Shown here one piece after another: positions 1-11,214 of a DNA stretch of 64,000 nt. The notes beneath the pieces are model-generated. The model made no database searches. It was not told where the DNA came from and worked only from the letters and a program-made list of their open reading frames with translations. Location of the stretch: the NCBI RefSeq assembly GCF_036884655.1, contig NC_088339.1, positions 27,175,501-27,239,500 of the forward strand, written 5' to 3'. The translations under genes were made by a program, and so were the position numbers. The first letter of the stretch is position 1, and every line of letters begins with the position of its first letter. The stretch is from Musa acuminata AAA Group (lineage: Eukaryota > Streptophyta > Magnoliopsida > Zingiberales > Musaceae).

Positions 1-2395
1 TAGGCACATGCACCTTATCTCGGAGGAGCATTTGATGGAGGAACTAAGGCGACTCAATTTACGGAGGAGAAGTTAGGTTCAGAAGGCCTTAGCACGGGGC
101 AAGAGGATACAGAGGCGGGTACTCTTGAAGAATATGCCACAGTGTTGTCATTCAAGTTGTCATGAAGGAAGCGGTGCGCAGCGGAGATTGTGCTGGTAGG
201 GGCAGAGGCCCAGGATCCAGACAATGGTGCACTAATTGCAGCGAAGTCAAGGGACTTCGGGAGCTACTAGGCGACGGACTGTCCTAGAGCGGTGCTTCAT
301 CTAGGTGTGACCCAAGAGTGGGTGGATGAAGGTCGGTTGCCAAAGGAGCGAACAAATTCGAAGGTGGAAGAGACCCTACGATGTATTGGCAGAGGCCATA
401 CATGGAGGGTTCACAATTCGAGTTTATTCCACAAGGATCAGAATGCAATGGAGATGTCACCAGGAGGCGACATGGTGCAGCGGATCGTGGTGGAACAGTT
501 CGTGGCAATGCGACACACACGACATAGTCCCGTGAGGGACTAGATAATACGGAGGTATGATCGGGAGCTACTGGAAGCTCCACTTCGGTGAACAACATGA
601 TGGCAAGAAGGGCTATGGATTCAAGGAGTGAAGGCCACGGTACCGCAGAGGCGGGTCTTCCGTGCGTGCATCGAATTTTGCATCGGATGAAAACCTTGGT
701 CATCAGCATATGGGGGCTGTTTTCCACCAAGGGAAAAGTTCGAATGCAAGTACCAGTAAGTTCCATGGGAGGGACTTGATCATGCAGAGGTATGATCGAA
801 GCAGTTGGAGAGTTGGACTGCTCCAGAGCTCTTATTCGCTTAAGGGAGCCCGACAAGTCAGAGGACAAGGTCGAGTAAACGAACGTTGCTACCAAGGAAG
901 CTAAGGAGAACAGAATCGGTGCAGACCCTATAATGCGATGGCAGAGGCCATGCATGAGAGTTGCAGTCTGTCTTTCCATCGACCAAAGGAGAGCTGCTTG
1001 GAGAACACAGAGGTGTTGAAGCAGGGGGTCGGAAAGGGCGAGGAAGCGACGACGAGTCCAAAGGGACTTAGCTACCCAAAATCAAGCATCAGTTAGAATA
1101 GAGGTGGACTCGGAGGAGTGCCACAGAGGCATATCTACTGATTGTGAAGGAAAGGGATGCAGATGCGAGGTGACGGATAGTAGTGCCATGGGCATGGCAG
1201 CGCCATGGTACCGTAGAGGCGGGACTTCCGTGAAAGTCATTGATCCCTTGCTCTCATGGAGGGAGAGCGCTTGGTCGTGAAAGAGGCCGAGGAGGTGGAG
1301 AATGCAGAGGCAATCTCCAAGTACCGAGATAAGGCTGAAGGGCAGAGGCCGAGGAACTTCGTAAGACCGGTGTCAATGAGCTTCTCATCAAGATAGCCGA
1401 AAGTGAAGGACTTCGGGTCATGCAAGAGTGCATAACCAAGGAACGAAGTAGGCAGTACGCGGTGCTGTACCTTTGCTACTCAATGGAGTAGGCGGCAGGG
1501 TTGATGGAGAAGATAGTACAATCCCAGAGGCGACCAAACCTATAAGAGAATTACTCCAAGTTGGGGTGAAAACTTCCTGCATTCCAGAAGTTCGATGGCA
1601 TTGAGAAGGTGAGTCACAGTAACTAACTCAACGCAAGGAGTGCAAACACTTCAAGTGCTTCAGAAGTGTGAGCAAAGTGCAGGAGAAGGCCAGTAACCAG
1701 CTCGATGCATGGAGTACAACCTCGAGGAGGCGGGCGAAGTCAAGTAACCTTTGCCTTCTCAACTCTTAAGAGAATGGGCAAAACCGAGTACCCTAATTCT
1801 CTTATCTATCCAGCAGAGGAGCTCTGCATATGTTCAAAGACCCTTCGAAGATAATGGAAGACAATAGTTGTCAAATCCTCACCAACGATGATCAGTGTTA
1901 CTGAGAGTAGATTGTCCGCTTCATTTCCCAATGAAATACCAATCAAAAGTGGAAGTGATGCGAACCTACTTGGATGTGACAACTAAGTGAAAGAAGAGTC
2001 AATGAGCAAATTTTATGGAGGAAGGACCTAAAACTTTAGAAGTTTGCGAGACGATGCTCGTTAAAGCTCCAACAAGCATCCACCCAGTTCAAGCAGCATG
2101 TGGAATTTGAGAGACTGGCGCAGTAAGGATGGTCTTTTCCTTCATCCAGGGGATCCGCAGGAATCAACAATGATCAACACAACTCAGCCAACCCCACACT
2201 AGAGTCGAGTCATTGGTGAGTTGAAGCAGCATGGCGGATCAAAGGTTCGACTACTCAAAAACAGTAGCGGAGAGCAGCTAGGAGCCAAGAGGCGCATTGT
2301 AGCTGGAGCAGAAGATTGAAGACTAAGCAAAGGCGAGGAGTTGCAGTGTCGACAAAGGCTTCAACGAGGACGTCGAAGGAATAAGTGAGGGAGAA
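1..2395 (+). mobile_element. Internal region of an LTR retrotransposon (3' part, non-coding)
   Basis: This stretch precedes a well-defined 3' LTR and shows no long open frame. It holds many variants of the short string AGAGGC/GCAGAGGCC (near 200, 390, 645, 940, 1215 and 1345), which suggests old internal duplication. A purine-rich tract (AGTGAGGGAGAA, about 2384-2395) abuts the LTR and fits a polypurine tract for plus-strand priming. I see no gag, protease, reverse transcriptase or integrase motif here; they would lie upstream of the window if the element was ever coding. The superfamily (probably Ty3/gypsy) is inference. Confidence 0.65.
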
Positions 2396-2846
2396 TGTCA
2401 CGGACAAACTTCTAAACAGGATGTTTGATGTAATGCTTATGTATGTTCGTATCTTTTGGTATGTTTATGCCTTGTACAACATGTAGGGGGGGGACGGCCG
2501 AAGGCTTAATAGTCCCATTTTAGTTGGGTTGGTGGCCTCTTTAGGCTTGTAAATAAAGGTTGTGTCATGTGGACACGTGCGAGAGATTTTCGATCTATAA
2601 TGGACCATTTTACCCTTTGTTGTGCAACGATTCAGAGCTTGTAAAGTATGTTTTGTAATTTGCATTGTCTATGAAGTGTTTTTCAGAGATGTTTGCTTGT
2701 GGATCCCGATTGAGGCGTTCTCTCTAAACCCGTTCTCTCTTTTGTTGGTCCTAAGGGACAATGGGAGGCTTCGAGGAGGCTGACCTTTGCGGACGGACAC
2801 GCAAGGGTGCCGCACGACTTAGGTAAAACCAGCTAAGTCCGTGACA
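2396..2846 (+). repeat. 3' LTR, 451 bp, with perfect terminal inverted repeat
   Basis: The segment opens with TGTCACGGAC and closes with GTCCGTGACA, a perfect 10-bp inverted pair with the canonical 5'-TG...CA-3' LTR ends. A purine-rich polypurine-tract-like sequence lies directly upstream, which sets the orientation as plus and makes this the 3' LTR. The matching 5' LTR and target duplication are outside the window. The five bases after the end are ACACA, the expected right target duplication if this is the element edge. Confidence 0.8.
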
Positions 2847-3600
2847 ACACACTGCCAGAACCACGGGGTGCACGCCACGTCAAGTTCGGTACTGATACAC
2901 TGTCTGACTTGACCATCCCAAGAGCTCGGGGCGATGTCGTATGCTTTTGGGACAATACTGTCTGACGCCGCTCAAGCACCCCTGAGGACGCCACCTCGTC
3001 AGAAAAGTTGTCTCGCCCTCACAAAGTCAGCGGTTATGTTGAATCGAGGCGCAACCAACTCTCACACACAGGTATAAATGCCCCCGTTCGATCCCGAGGA
3101 AGGGGGGAGAAAAAACAAGGAAATCCGAACTAAACTGACTTACTTGTCGGAGGGGCCAAAGTCGGGAGATACTCGACGAAGGCTATTTTGCAGGGAGGTG
3201 ATCGCCGCCGAGTAGCAAGCATCTTCATCCCGAAGTTGTCATCTAGTGCGCAGAGGAGTGTGGACCAGCGGGTAGGGTTCTAACTAGCGCCAGCCTGCAC
3301 CTTCCATCTCAAGGGCGTACTCACGAGGAAAGATTGCCAACTATCCCGGGGACAAAAGGACACATCTCGCCATAAACGACACTTAAGTCGGTTGACCTTA
3401 AAGTGCTAACCCCCAACCGCTCGCGAGGACTTAGCCGATCCTTCCGGCTCCCTCGCTTGAAACGCTCGAGAAGCGTAGCCACCTCATCATCCTACTCATT
3501 CCACCAGAAGTTCCCGACGTCGACCTACGGACCAAACCATACTGACTCATCAACCACGATATTTTTGTTCACTAACATATATATATTCATCAATAAATAA
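2847..3600. mobile_element. Second LTR-like fragment (possible nesting host)
   Basis: GC-rich sequence unlike the flanking AT-rich DNA. It has a strong TATA-like core (GGTATAAATGCC, about 3070) followed by a C/G-rich leader, the layout of a plant LTR U3-R-U5 region. It starts exactly where the 451-bp LTR ends, so the first element may be inserted in this one. No clear TG...CA boundary, primer-binding site or protein similarity was found, so the limits are approximate. Confidence 0.4.
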
Positions 3601-4211
3601 GTCAAAAATATTATATATATAATTATAATTATAAATTCCGTGAATAGCAAAGGAAAAAGCAATGAAACATCTCTGCCCCCGCCAGCTCACTGTTGCAAGA
3701 TGGCATATGCATAGTTCTTTATTAAAGCACTTTCAAATAAAAAAAAAGTACATAAAAAGTTTTATATTATTAGAGTAGATTTTGATTATCCGATCCATCC
3801 GATATAAATGTCATTAGAATGGAAAAAATAAATCTTTAAGTGATTAGGATGGAGACGGAGACTTTGATTAATCACGACCAAGCATGATTTTGTTTTTTAA
3901 TATTTTTTAAAATATTTATATACAAAAAATAATTTTTTGTCAATTTTATTTTTTTTAATTTCAAAGGATTTTTATACTAATAAACTGCATATAAAAATTA
4001 TATGATGAATTTGTTTTTCTCTATCCTTCTTTGCCGACAATAGAAAAGGAATAAATTTCTAAAATACTAGTCAAATAATATTTACTTCATTCCAGCGAAA
4101 TCTCATCCTATTTGTTGCGAAAGAAAATTCAAATAGCATTATTTTATTGATCACTAAAATATTTTTGTGGCACGAGTCTTGGTCTAAGTCGTTCACGTCC
4201 GACTCGCCAGG
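3601..4211. other. AT-rich intergenic region upstream of the U-box gene
   Basis: No open frame or RNA gene is recognised. It is strongly AT-rich with several A/T runs and probably contains the distal promoter of the downstream gene. No specific element can be named. Confidence 0.5.
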
Positions 4212-4573
4212 TTGACATCGTTCCCAAGTCTCCACGCGGTAACTACTACCTTCTTATTCCTTTTCACACCCCGCGCCTACGCATCGCTTCTCGTCTTCAC
4301 TGCCCATTCCCCTCCTCAAGCCCCGAAAGCTCCAACCTATCGACCGCCCCACGACTCGACGAGGAGTCAAACCTCTCCTCACTCTTCTTCCCTTCTCTTT
4401 CTTCTCATCCCTCGATCCGTCCTCCCTCTCTCCGATCCCCCTCTGGACCCCCTCGCGGCGCCGGGGCGGAGAGCGTCGAGCCCGAGCCAGACATGGGCCC
4501 TGGCGGCATCCGCGGAGGCGGAAAATTAGGGTTCTTGTCCGTGTAAAGATCCCCAGGAAGAGTTCCAAATACG
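4212..4573 (+). other. Probable 5' untranslated first exon of the U-box gene
   Basis: An abrupt switch from AT-rich DNA to C/T-rich sequence, the usual look of a plant 5' UTR. It ends at a GT donor (exon end about 4573). The next good acceptor before the first coding ATG is about 7218, giving a ~2.6-kb leader intron that contains the first Mutator-like element. The frames inside look like compositional artefacts. Only a transcript would prove the exon. Confidence 0.35.
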
Positions 4574-5464
4574 GTATGGATTTCTATGCCTAATTAGTGT
4601 CGGTAGATCTTCCAGACCCTGCGTCGGTGAAATGATCAAAATTTAACTTCGTTAGACTCTAGGAAGACCAATTACGGGTGAAGATTGACAAGATTAGATC
4701 TTTTTCATGATCATCGACATGGTTGGTTTTGGCACTGTCGAGACATTGGCACGTTTGGCTGGGGTGCTCCCCTCATCTCTGCTAATTTTGCTTGTTTCAT
4801 TGTGGACATAGTTATTTCATGTTGCATGTATCGGACGGTTATCTTTGCTTAGGGAAAATACAGATTTATTTTGTCGCCAGAGGTTTATAGGATCCTTTGC
4901 GAAGATAAAGCCATAATCCTGAAGATAGAATAGGTCTAATAGTGGATTTATATACACAACAAAATGCATATTTGATTAAGCTCAACCTAGTTATCATCAA
5001 AATTCTCAACAACGTACATATTTGATTAAATTTCGATAACTGTTTTAAGTAAATGATTGGTCGAAAAACATGCAAGGGGAAGTTAAATGCAGCTCTTGAC
5101 TTTGTATAACCTAATGTTTTGTCTCGTAGCTAATTTTTCTTATTTATAACTGTTAACCTCTATGGTGGGGAGTAAACCTTATAACCTTGTTATACGTCAA
5201 CCTTATAACCTTGTTACATATGCTTATTGATGATAATATTTTGGTCTAGCCAATTCTTATTTTTGCTCCTACTTTGCAATGAGGTTGAACTTGGTCTTCT
5301 TGCGAGTTGAATTTTTACTTCAATCAATTGAACTATGACAACAGGTCATGATGAAATAAGCTCTTGTAGCATCTTTATTGGCAAGATCTAGTTTTATGTA
5401 TTCAGGTCATTGATTGGATTGAGGCTATTGCTCCCCATTGAATATGTATAAATCTTTTTTCTTA

Positions 5465-5712
5465 AGGTTAAGGTCCGTTTTAGCCCATGTGGTTTTGGTC
5501 ATAAACCTTTTAAGCTCTTATGGTTTACTCGTGTTTAAATAACCTCTACATTTTTAAAAATGTAACATATAAATCCTTTCCGTCAAGTCTGAGTTAACAG
5601 ACGTTAGAGTCTGCCTACGTGGCATGCTAACTCACAATAAACTATTGATATAATGACACATGTAATTTAAGTTAAAAAAAACTGATAATAGGTCGATTTG
5701 AAAACGTGGACC
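5465..5712 (+). repeat. Left terminal inverted repeat of Pack-MULE copy 1
   Basis: Imperfect inverted partner of 6614-6861, equal in length (about 248 bp). The inner end is the shared GAAAACGTGGACC string. It is preceded directly by the 9-bp target duplication. Confidence 0.75.
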
Positions 5713-6337
5713 AGTTGTCACGGCGGAGTGCTCCCACGCCTTCCACTTTCCCTGTATAATTGCCCACGTGATGAGCCACGCCAGCCTTGCTTGCCCCATC
5801 TGCTTCGCCTCCTGGTGCCACGCGCCCTTCCTCTTCGTGCTCCGCCGTCGAGAAGATGATACACCAGTTGTCGAGTAAGGGGCAGCGGGAGAGACGGAGA
5901 ACCGAAACCTGAATAGGAGAACTACCAACGTTGGTAGCTGAAACATCAGCAAAGGCGGGGAACAACAGCTAGGGTTGAACAGAGTGGCTGTCATTGCTGT
6001 CGTTGCTATTGCTGCTGAGGTTTATGACAACGACGAGTCATTGCTACTAGTGTCGAAGCCCAACTAGGGAGGAGGTGTGCGGTTCAATCATATACCAGAA
6101 GCAGCCAATGAGGACAAGGATGAGGAAGCTTACAGCAATGATGAGGAGACGTAGGACGTGGAACGAGAGGACGAGTTCTATGGGCTCCTTACGGCCCCTC
6201 GCACTCGATCTACTAGCTGCACTGACGGAGAAGTCCTTCGTCGGTCGACACCGAGGTCCAGGGCTAGTGGCATCCTTGTGAGCGTGATGCTGTAGGCGGC
6301 CCTGCTCTCGGAAGAGCAGAGGCACCGAAGCTACAAG

Positions 6338-6607
6338 GTGGCTCTCAAGGTGAAAGAGCCATCGATAGGATCCTTCGCCCCTCTCTGTGCCCCGATTGAT
6401 TTGATGACAGGGGAGAAGCTCCGGATGTCGAAGCGTGCAATGCGGCTAGTGATTTCCTCTTTGGGCCTGGGGGATCGGCTCTCCATTGTGGCCTGTTCGG
6501 CTGCCACAAGTGCTAAGAGGCTCCTCCCTCTACGACAGATGTCGAGGCAAGGCCATCGCACCGTTCGCCAGATCGTGGAAAGGTTCGTTTCGAAGGAAAT
6601 TGATTAG
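6338..6607 (+). pseudogene. Captured vWA-domain fragment of a WAV3-like RING E3 ligase
   Basis: An 89-codon open frame inside the Mutator-like element matches the start of the von Willebrand A domain of plant WAV3/WAVH RING ubiquitin ligases (VALKVK, API-DL, TGEKL, RAMRLVISSLG, RQIVERF). The usual VTVLDVSGS stretch with the metal-binding DxSxS is absent: the frame runs straight from APIDL into MTGEKL. The best reading is an in-frame deletion between short direct repeats. The fragment lacks the rest of the domain and is unlikely to work as a ligase. Whether it is transcribed with the host intron is unknown. Confidence 0.6.
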
Positions 6608-6613
6608 ACAGCC

Positions 6614-6861
6614 GGTCCACGTTTTCAAATCCATCTATTATCATTTTTTTTAAACTTAAATTATATGTGTCATTATATTAATAATTTATTATGAGTCAAC
6701 ATGTCACGAAGCATACTCTAACGTATGTTAACTCAAACTTGAGGGGAAGGGCTTATATGTTACGTTTTTGAAAATATAGAGATTATTTTAGACACGAGTA
6801 AACCATAAGGGTTTAAGAGATCCATGATCAAAATCACATGGACTAAAATGAACCTTAATCC
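6614..6861 (-). repeat. Right terminal inverted repeat of Pack-MULE copy 1
   Basis: Reverse-complement counterpart of 5465-5712 with scattered mismatches and small indels. It is followed directly by the second copy of the 9-bp target duplication. Confidence 0.75.
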
Positions 6862-7257
6862 TTTTTCTTATTATTGCAAGGATTTGGTATGTCGTGTAGG
6901 CATGTAGTTTTTCAACAACCTTGAATTTAAAAAATGACAAAATCAATCAAGAATTATAGTTTCAGTTGGTTCAGGCAGTTTCATGCTAGGTTGTGCTTGG
7001 CCTACCTGTATTGCGCCTTCAGCCACCTCTTCTATAATATGATCAGCCCTATTTTTAGCCTGTTTTGTCTGGCACAGAAAATGTGACAGATTGCTGTGCC
7101 ATTGGTATTTAGATTCTTGAATGCAATTATTGTCCTGATACCACTGATCCATATTATTTCATAACTTAGTAATTTCCTTTTTTTTAATGTCTTACTGTTT
7201 TGTTTCTAACCTCTGAAGCTGCTAAATTTGTATCAATTGGTTAGATTTCTGGAAGAG

Positions 7258-10160
7258 ATGGCAGAAAGTTGGGATGGTGGCCATTCAGATGATAGCTTCC
7301 GTGACAGTCTATACACTGAGCCTATATATGAAGCATTTCTTTGTCCCCTTACAAGGCAAGTTATGAGAGATCCTGTTTCCATAGAGAATGGGCAGACTTT
7401 TGAGCGGGATGCAATAGAGAAATGGTTCAAAGAATGCAGGGATAGTGGAAGGAGGCCAACCTGTCCGTTGACACACGAAGAGTTGAAGAGTACTGATTTA
7501 AACCCCAGTATTGCTCTGAGGAACACTATTGAAGAGTGGACCAAAAGAAATGAAGCTGTCCAGCTTGACAAAGCATGTAGAACACTGTCTCTCGGGAACT
7601 CAGAGATTGATGTTTTACAGTCTCTTAACTACATCACACATATTTGCCAGAAAAGCAGGTACAGCAAGCATGCTGTGCATAATGCAGAGTTAGTACCAAT
7701 GATTTCTAGCATGCTGAAGAGTGGCAACAGGAAAGTGCGACTTAAAGCTCTAGAAACTCTTTGCATCATAGCTGAAGGGGATGATGATAATAAGGTTGTT
7801 TAATGTCTGTTGGACTTGCAGATGCTTTGGAGATTCTGGATGTGTCTTTCTTCCTTTCTTTCTGTATTGATAATATTTGAAAATGTTGTTTTGCAGGAAG
7901 TTATAGCTGCGGGTGACAACATCCGAATGATTGTGAAGTTTTTGTCACATGAGCATTCCCAAGAGAGAGAAGAAGCTGTGTCATTATTGTATGAGCTTTC
8001 AAAATCTGAATCTTTGTGTGAAAAGATCGGTGGAGTCAGTGGAGCAATTCTTATATTGGTTGGGATGGCAAGTAGTAAATCAGCAAATATCTTGACTGTA
8101 GAGAGAGCTGATAAGACATTAGAAAATCTAGAGAAGTGTGAGAACAATGTGAGGCAAATGGCTGAAAATGGCAGATTGCAGCCACTTCTTACCCTTCTCC
8201 TGAAAGGTGCTTTCTGCTGCTTAATTATTGCCCATCTCTACTAGTCCTGTTTCGTTCCTTGTTCTTTTCCTCTATTTTGACAGTGCTTATGTGATTTCTC
8301 TTTTAGTATATGTTTATCTGAATGTTCCTAATTTCCTATTTTTCTATTGTTTATCAATACATATTATTTCTCTCAGAAATTGTCCTGTTCTAATTGTTTA
8401 TCATGCTAGTGGGCTCCTTTTTTCTATTTACTCTTTTTTTTCCTTATGCTGGTTTGTGTTTTTCTTTGTTCTGGTGGTGGTTTTAAATAAAGGAGATATC
8501 TTAAACAGTTTCTACATATGCTGACACCAACGTCTTCTAAATGCAATTCTCTCTCTAAATTTATATATAAAACCTTGCAGGGTCACCTGAAACACGGCTG
8601 TCAATGGTTTCTTACCTTGGAGAGCTTGTTTTGAGCAATGATGTGAAAGTCTTTGTAGCCCAGACAGCAGGTTCAGTTTTAGTTGATGTCATGAAAAGTG
8701 GGAGTAATCTGGCAAGAGAAGCTGCTCTCAAGTCTTTGAATCAGATCTCATCTTATGAGACCAGTGCAAAGATACTTATTCATGCAGGCATCCTTCCCCC
8801 ACTTGTCAAGTACCTTTTCACTGTAGGCATCAACCAACTACCCATGAGGATGAAAGAGGTATCTGCAACAATTCTTGCCAACGTTGTGTCCTCAGGTGCT
8901 AATTTTGAGTCCATTCCTCTTGACCAAGATCGTAGGACTTTGGTTTCTGAAGACATTGTTCACAATCTCCTCCATCTAATCAATAACACTGGACCTGCTA
9001 TTGAGTGCAAGCTCCTTCAGGTGCTTGTTGGGCTTACAAGTTCTGCCACCACTGTTGTGAATATAGTTGCTGCAATAAAAAGCTCTGGTGCTACCATTAG
9101 TCTCATTCAGTTTGTTGAAGCTCCACAGAAAGATGTTCGAATGGCTTCTATAAAACTTCTGCAAAATATATCTCCCTACATGTGCCAAGAGCTGGCTGAT
9201 GCTTTGCGTAGTACTGGTGGCCAGCTCAGCAGTTTGATTAATGTCATTGCAGAGGACAATGGGATCTCTGAAGAGCAAGCTGCTGCTATCGGACTCCTTG
9301 CTGACCTTCCTGAGAGTGACACTGGTTTAACTAGGAGGCTCCTGGAGGAAGGTGCTTTCAAGATAGCCTTTTCCAAAGTGGTCAGTATCAGGCAAGGGAT
9401 AGCTCGTGGGGGGCGCTTTGTCACTCGGTTTCTGGAAGGGCTTGTTAGGGTTCTCTCCAGGCTCACATATATTCTGGAGGGTGAACCTGAGGTCATTGCC
9501 CTTGCTCGTGAGTACAGTCTTGCCTCACTCTTTACTGATCTGCTTCAGATGAATGAACTGGACAAAGTGCAAAGAGTTTCGGCACTGTCACTGCAAAATC
9601 TCTCCAAGCAGTCAAAACATCTGACACAGGTCCCAGTCGTTCCAGAGCCACGATTTTTCTGTTCCATATTTCCTTGTCTAGGCAAGCAACCAGTTATAAC
9701 CGGGCTATGTCGAGTCCATCATGGTTTCTGTTCAATAAAGCATAGCTTCTGTTTGTTGGAAGGGAAGGCAGTAGAAAAGTTGGTTGCTTGTTTAGATCAT
9801 ACAAACGAGAAAGTTGTTGAGGCTGCTTTAGCAGCATTGTGCACTCTTTTGGATGATGATGGGGACATCGACCAAGGAGTATCGGTGTTGGATGAGGCAG
9901 ATGGGATTAAACCAATTCTGGATATATTGCGTGACAATCGAACGGAGATACTTAGGCAGAAAGCTGTGTGGGCGGTTGAGAGGATTTTGAGGAATGATGA
10001 CATAGCTAATGAGATTGCGGGGGATCAGAATGTTGGGACAGCATTAGTTGAAGCATTTCGGCACGGGGACTATAGGACGAGGCAAATTGCGGAGCGAGCA
10101 CTGAAGCATGTGGATAAGTTACCCAACTTCTCTGGGATTTTCACAAAAAAAGGGGGATAA
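7258..10160 (+). CDS. PUB44: U-box ARM-repeat E3 ubiquitin ligase (SAUL1/PUB44-like)
   Basis: Three coding exons, 7258-7794, 7897-8206 and 8581-10160, join in frame (phases 0 and 1) to an 808-residue protein, close to the ~800 of Arabidopsis SAUL1/PUB44. Residues ~25-97 form the U-box (YEAFLCPLT, VMRDPV, NGQTFERDAIEKWF, CPLTHEEL), which recruits E2 enzymes without zinc. The rest is a long series of armadillo-type helical repeats (LVKFLSHE-like, EKIGG, TGPAIECKLL, RQIAERALKHVDKLPNFS) that bind substrate or membrane partners. The family acts at the plasma membrane and restrains senescence and cell death; that role is inferred from similarity. The first ATG of the conserved N-terminus is 7258; upstream in-frame codons begin with TTG and are probably leader. 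A long leader intron with a Mutator-like insertion lies upstream. The 3' UTR contains an AG microsatellite. Confidence 0.92.
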
Positions 10161-10327
10161 GAGGTGGAAGGATGAAAGGTTTGTATCACATTTAGACGCA
10201 TTTTCATACTCTCATTTGTATCTTCATTTCTATTTTGAACTCAAAACTTTGATGACATTTTCTTGTCAATTTCTTGGTGAAAAGGGTTTAAAGGGTGTTG
10301 ATGGCCAAATTACCTACTTGGTGACTC

Positions 10328-10330
<3 letters not shown>

Positions 10331-10363
<33 letters not shown>
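10331..10363. repeat. (AG)n microsatellite in the 3' UTR of the U-box gene
   Basis: About 16 uninterrupted AG dinucleotides begin 170 bp after the stop codon of the U-box gene, likely inside its 3' UTR. Confidence 0.9.
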
Positions 10364-10368
<5 letters not shown>

Positions 10369-10987
10369 GAGCAAGTGCCAAAGACGCATGAAATTTGCGT
10401 AGCTTCTCTCGGTTATGTCCAAGGATGTGCTGCTGATGGCCGAGAGAAAGAATTGAATGTTCGGTTGTATATGGACTTTGAATGTACGTTTGTCTCTCTC
10501 TGTCCATTATGTTTCACATTCCAAATTGGTTAGAGATATAAAATGACTTACTGAGAGTCATCTAGTGTGGTCGAGTTAGATGTTGTGTAAGCATGCAGGT
10601 TGCTTATGTATGATGTATTTTGCAATAAAGGTTTCATGGCATGCTAGAAAAGCAATAGGGTTATGGTTGGATGCCTGTTTTCTAATTAGTCAACCATATC
10701 CAGCCTCACTATACACATTTGATACTAACCTTTGTCTATATCTAGCTATGACAATGGGTCAACCAATTATAAAGCTCACCTTGATCTCATAAAAATAGAT
10801 GATATTAGTTTTCTCTCATTTCATTATAATTAAACCATGAGAATACATGTAACTGAGAATTGTACTTTCAGATATCAGACCTACATCCTATACAAGTCTG
10901 TGTATCAAAAGTCTATGTATCAACACACACGGTATGTCAACTAATGCCACAGTGCTAGAAGTGGAGGAGATAGAGAAGATGAAGTAT

Positions 10988-11135
10988 GTGAAGATGGAAC
11001 AAAGAACGACCAAGGAGAAAAGATGAGAAGGATGTGAAGATGGAGCAAAGAACGATGATGAAGATAGATTGAAGGAGAAAAGATGAGAAGGATGTGAAGA
11101 TGGAGCAAAGAATGATGATAAAGATAAGGATGAGG
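10988..11135 (+). repeat. Purine-rich ~60-bp tandem repeat
   Basis: Three copies of a unit beginning GTGAAGATGGA(G/A)CAAAG start at 10988, 11034 and 11094. The last two are spaced exactly 60 bp apart. The first unit lacks 14 bp. The third decays after ~40 bp. Open frames on either strand are by-products of the repeat. Confidence 0.75.
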
Positions 11136-11214
11136 AACAACAACAAAGTCGGAGAGGAGTGCCATCAGCAAGCCAACCAGGAGAGAGTACAAGCAGCAAG
11201 CGATGAACGGCAGA

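Larger units (their letters stand above)
5465..6861 (+). mobile_element. Pack-MULE-like Mutator element, copy 1, with captured RING/vWA gene fragment
   Basis: Both ends are bounded by the same 9-bp string, TTTTTCTTA (5456-5464 and 6862-6870), the target duplication size of Mutator-like elements. The first ~248 bp (5465-5712) and last ~248 bp (6614-6861) are imperfect inverted repeats. No transposase is present. The interior, read on the plus strand, carries pieces of a WAV3/WAVH-type E3 ligase. First comes the C-terminal half of a RING finger (CSHAFHFPC ... CPIC, about 5719-5800), then the linker (about 6070-6200), then part of the von Willebrand A domain (about 6338-6606, with MTGEKL, KRAMRLVISSLG, DRLSIVA and RLLPLR). 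The metal-binding DxSxS segment expected just before MTGEKL is missing. It sits in the leader intron of the U-box gene. Confidence 0.8.

Noticed and set aside
284..979. 231-codon minus-strand open frame
   Set aside because: Antisense to the LTR-retrotransposon interior, no recognisable domain, composition follows the repeat.
5632..5994. Minus-strand frames inside Pack-MULE copy 1
   Set aside because: The plus-strand RING and vWA similarity explains this DNA; the antisense frames have no similarity.
10108..10533. Plus-strand frame overlapping the end of the U-box gene
   Set aside because: Different frame from the ARM protein, passes through the AG microsatellite, no domain; most likely 3' UTR.
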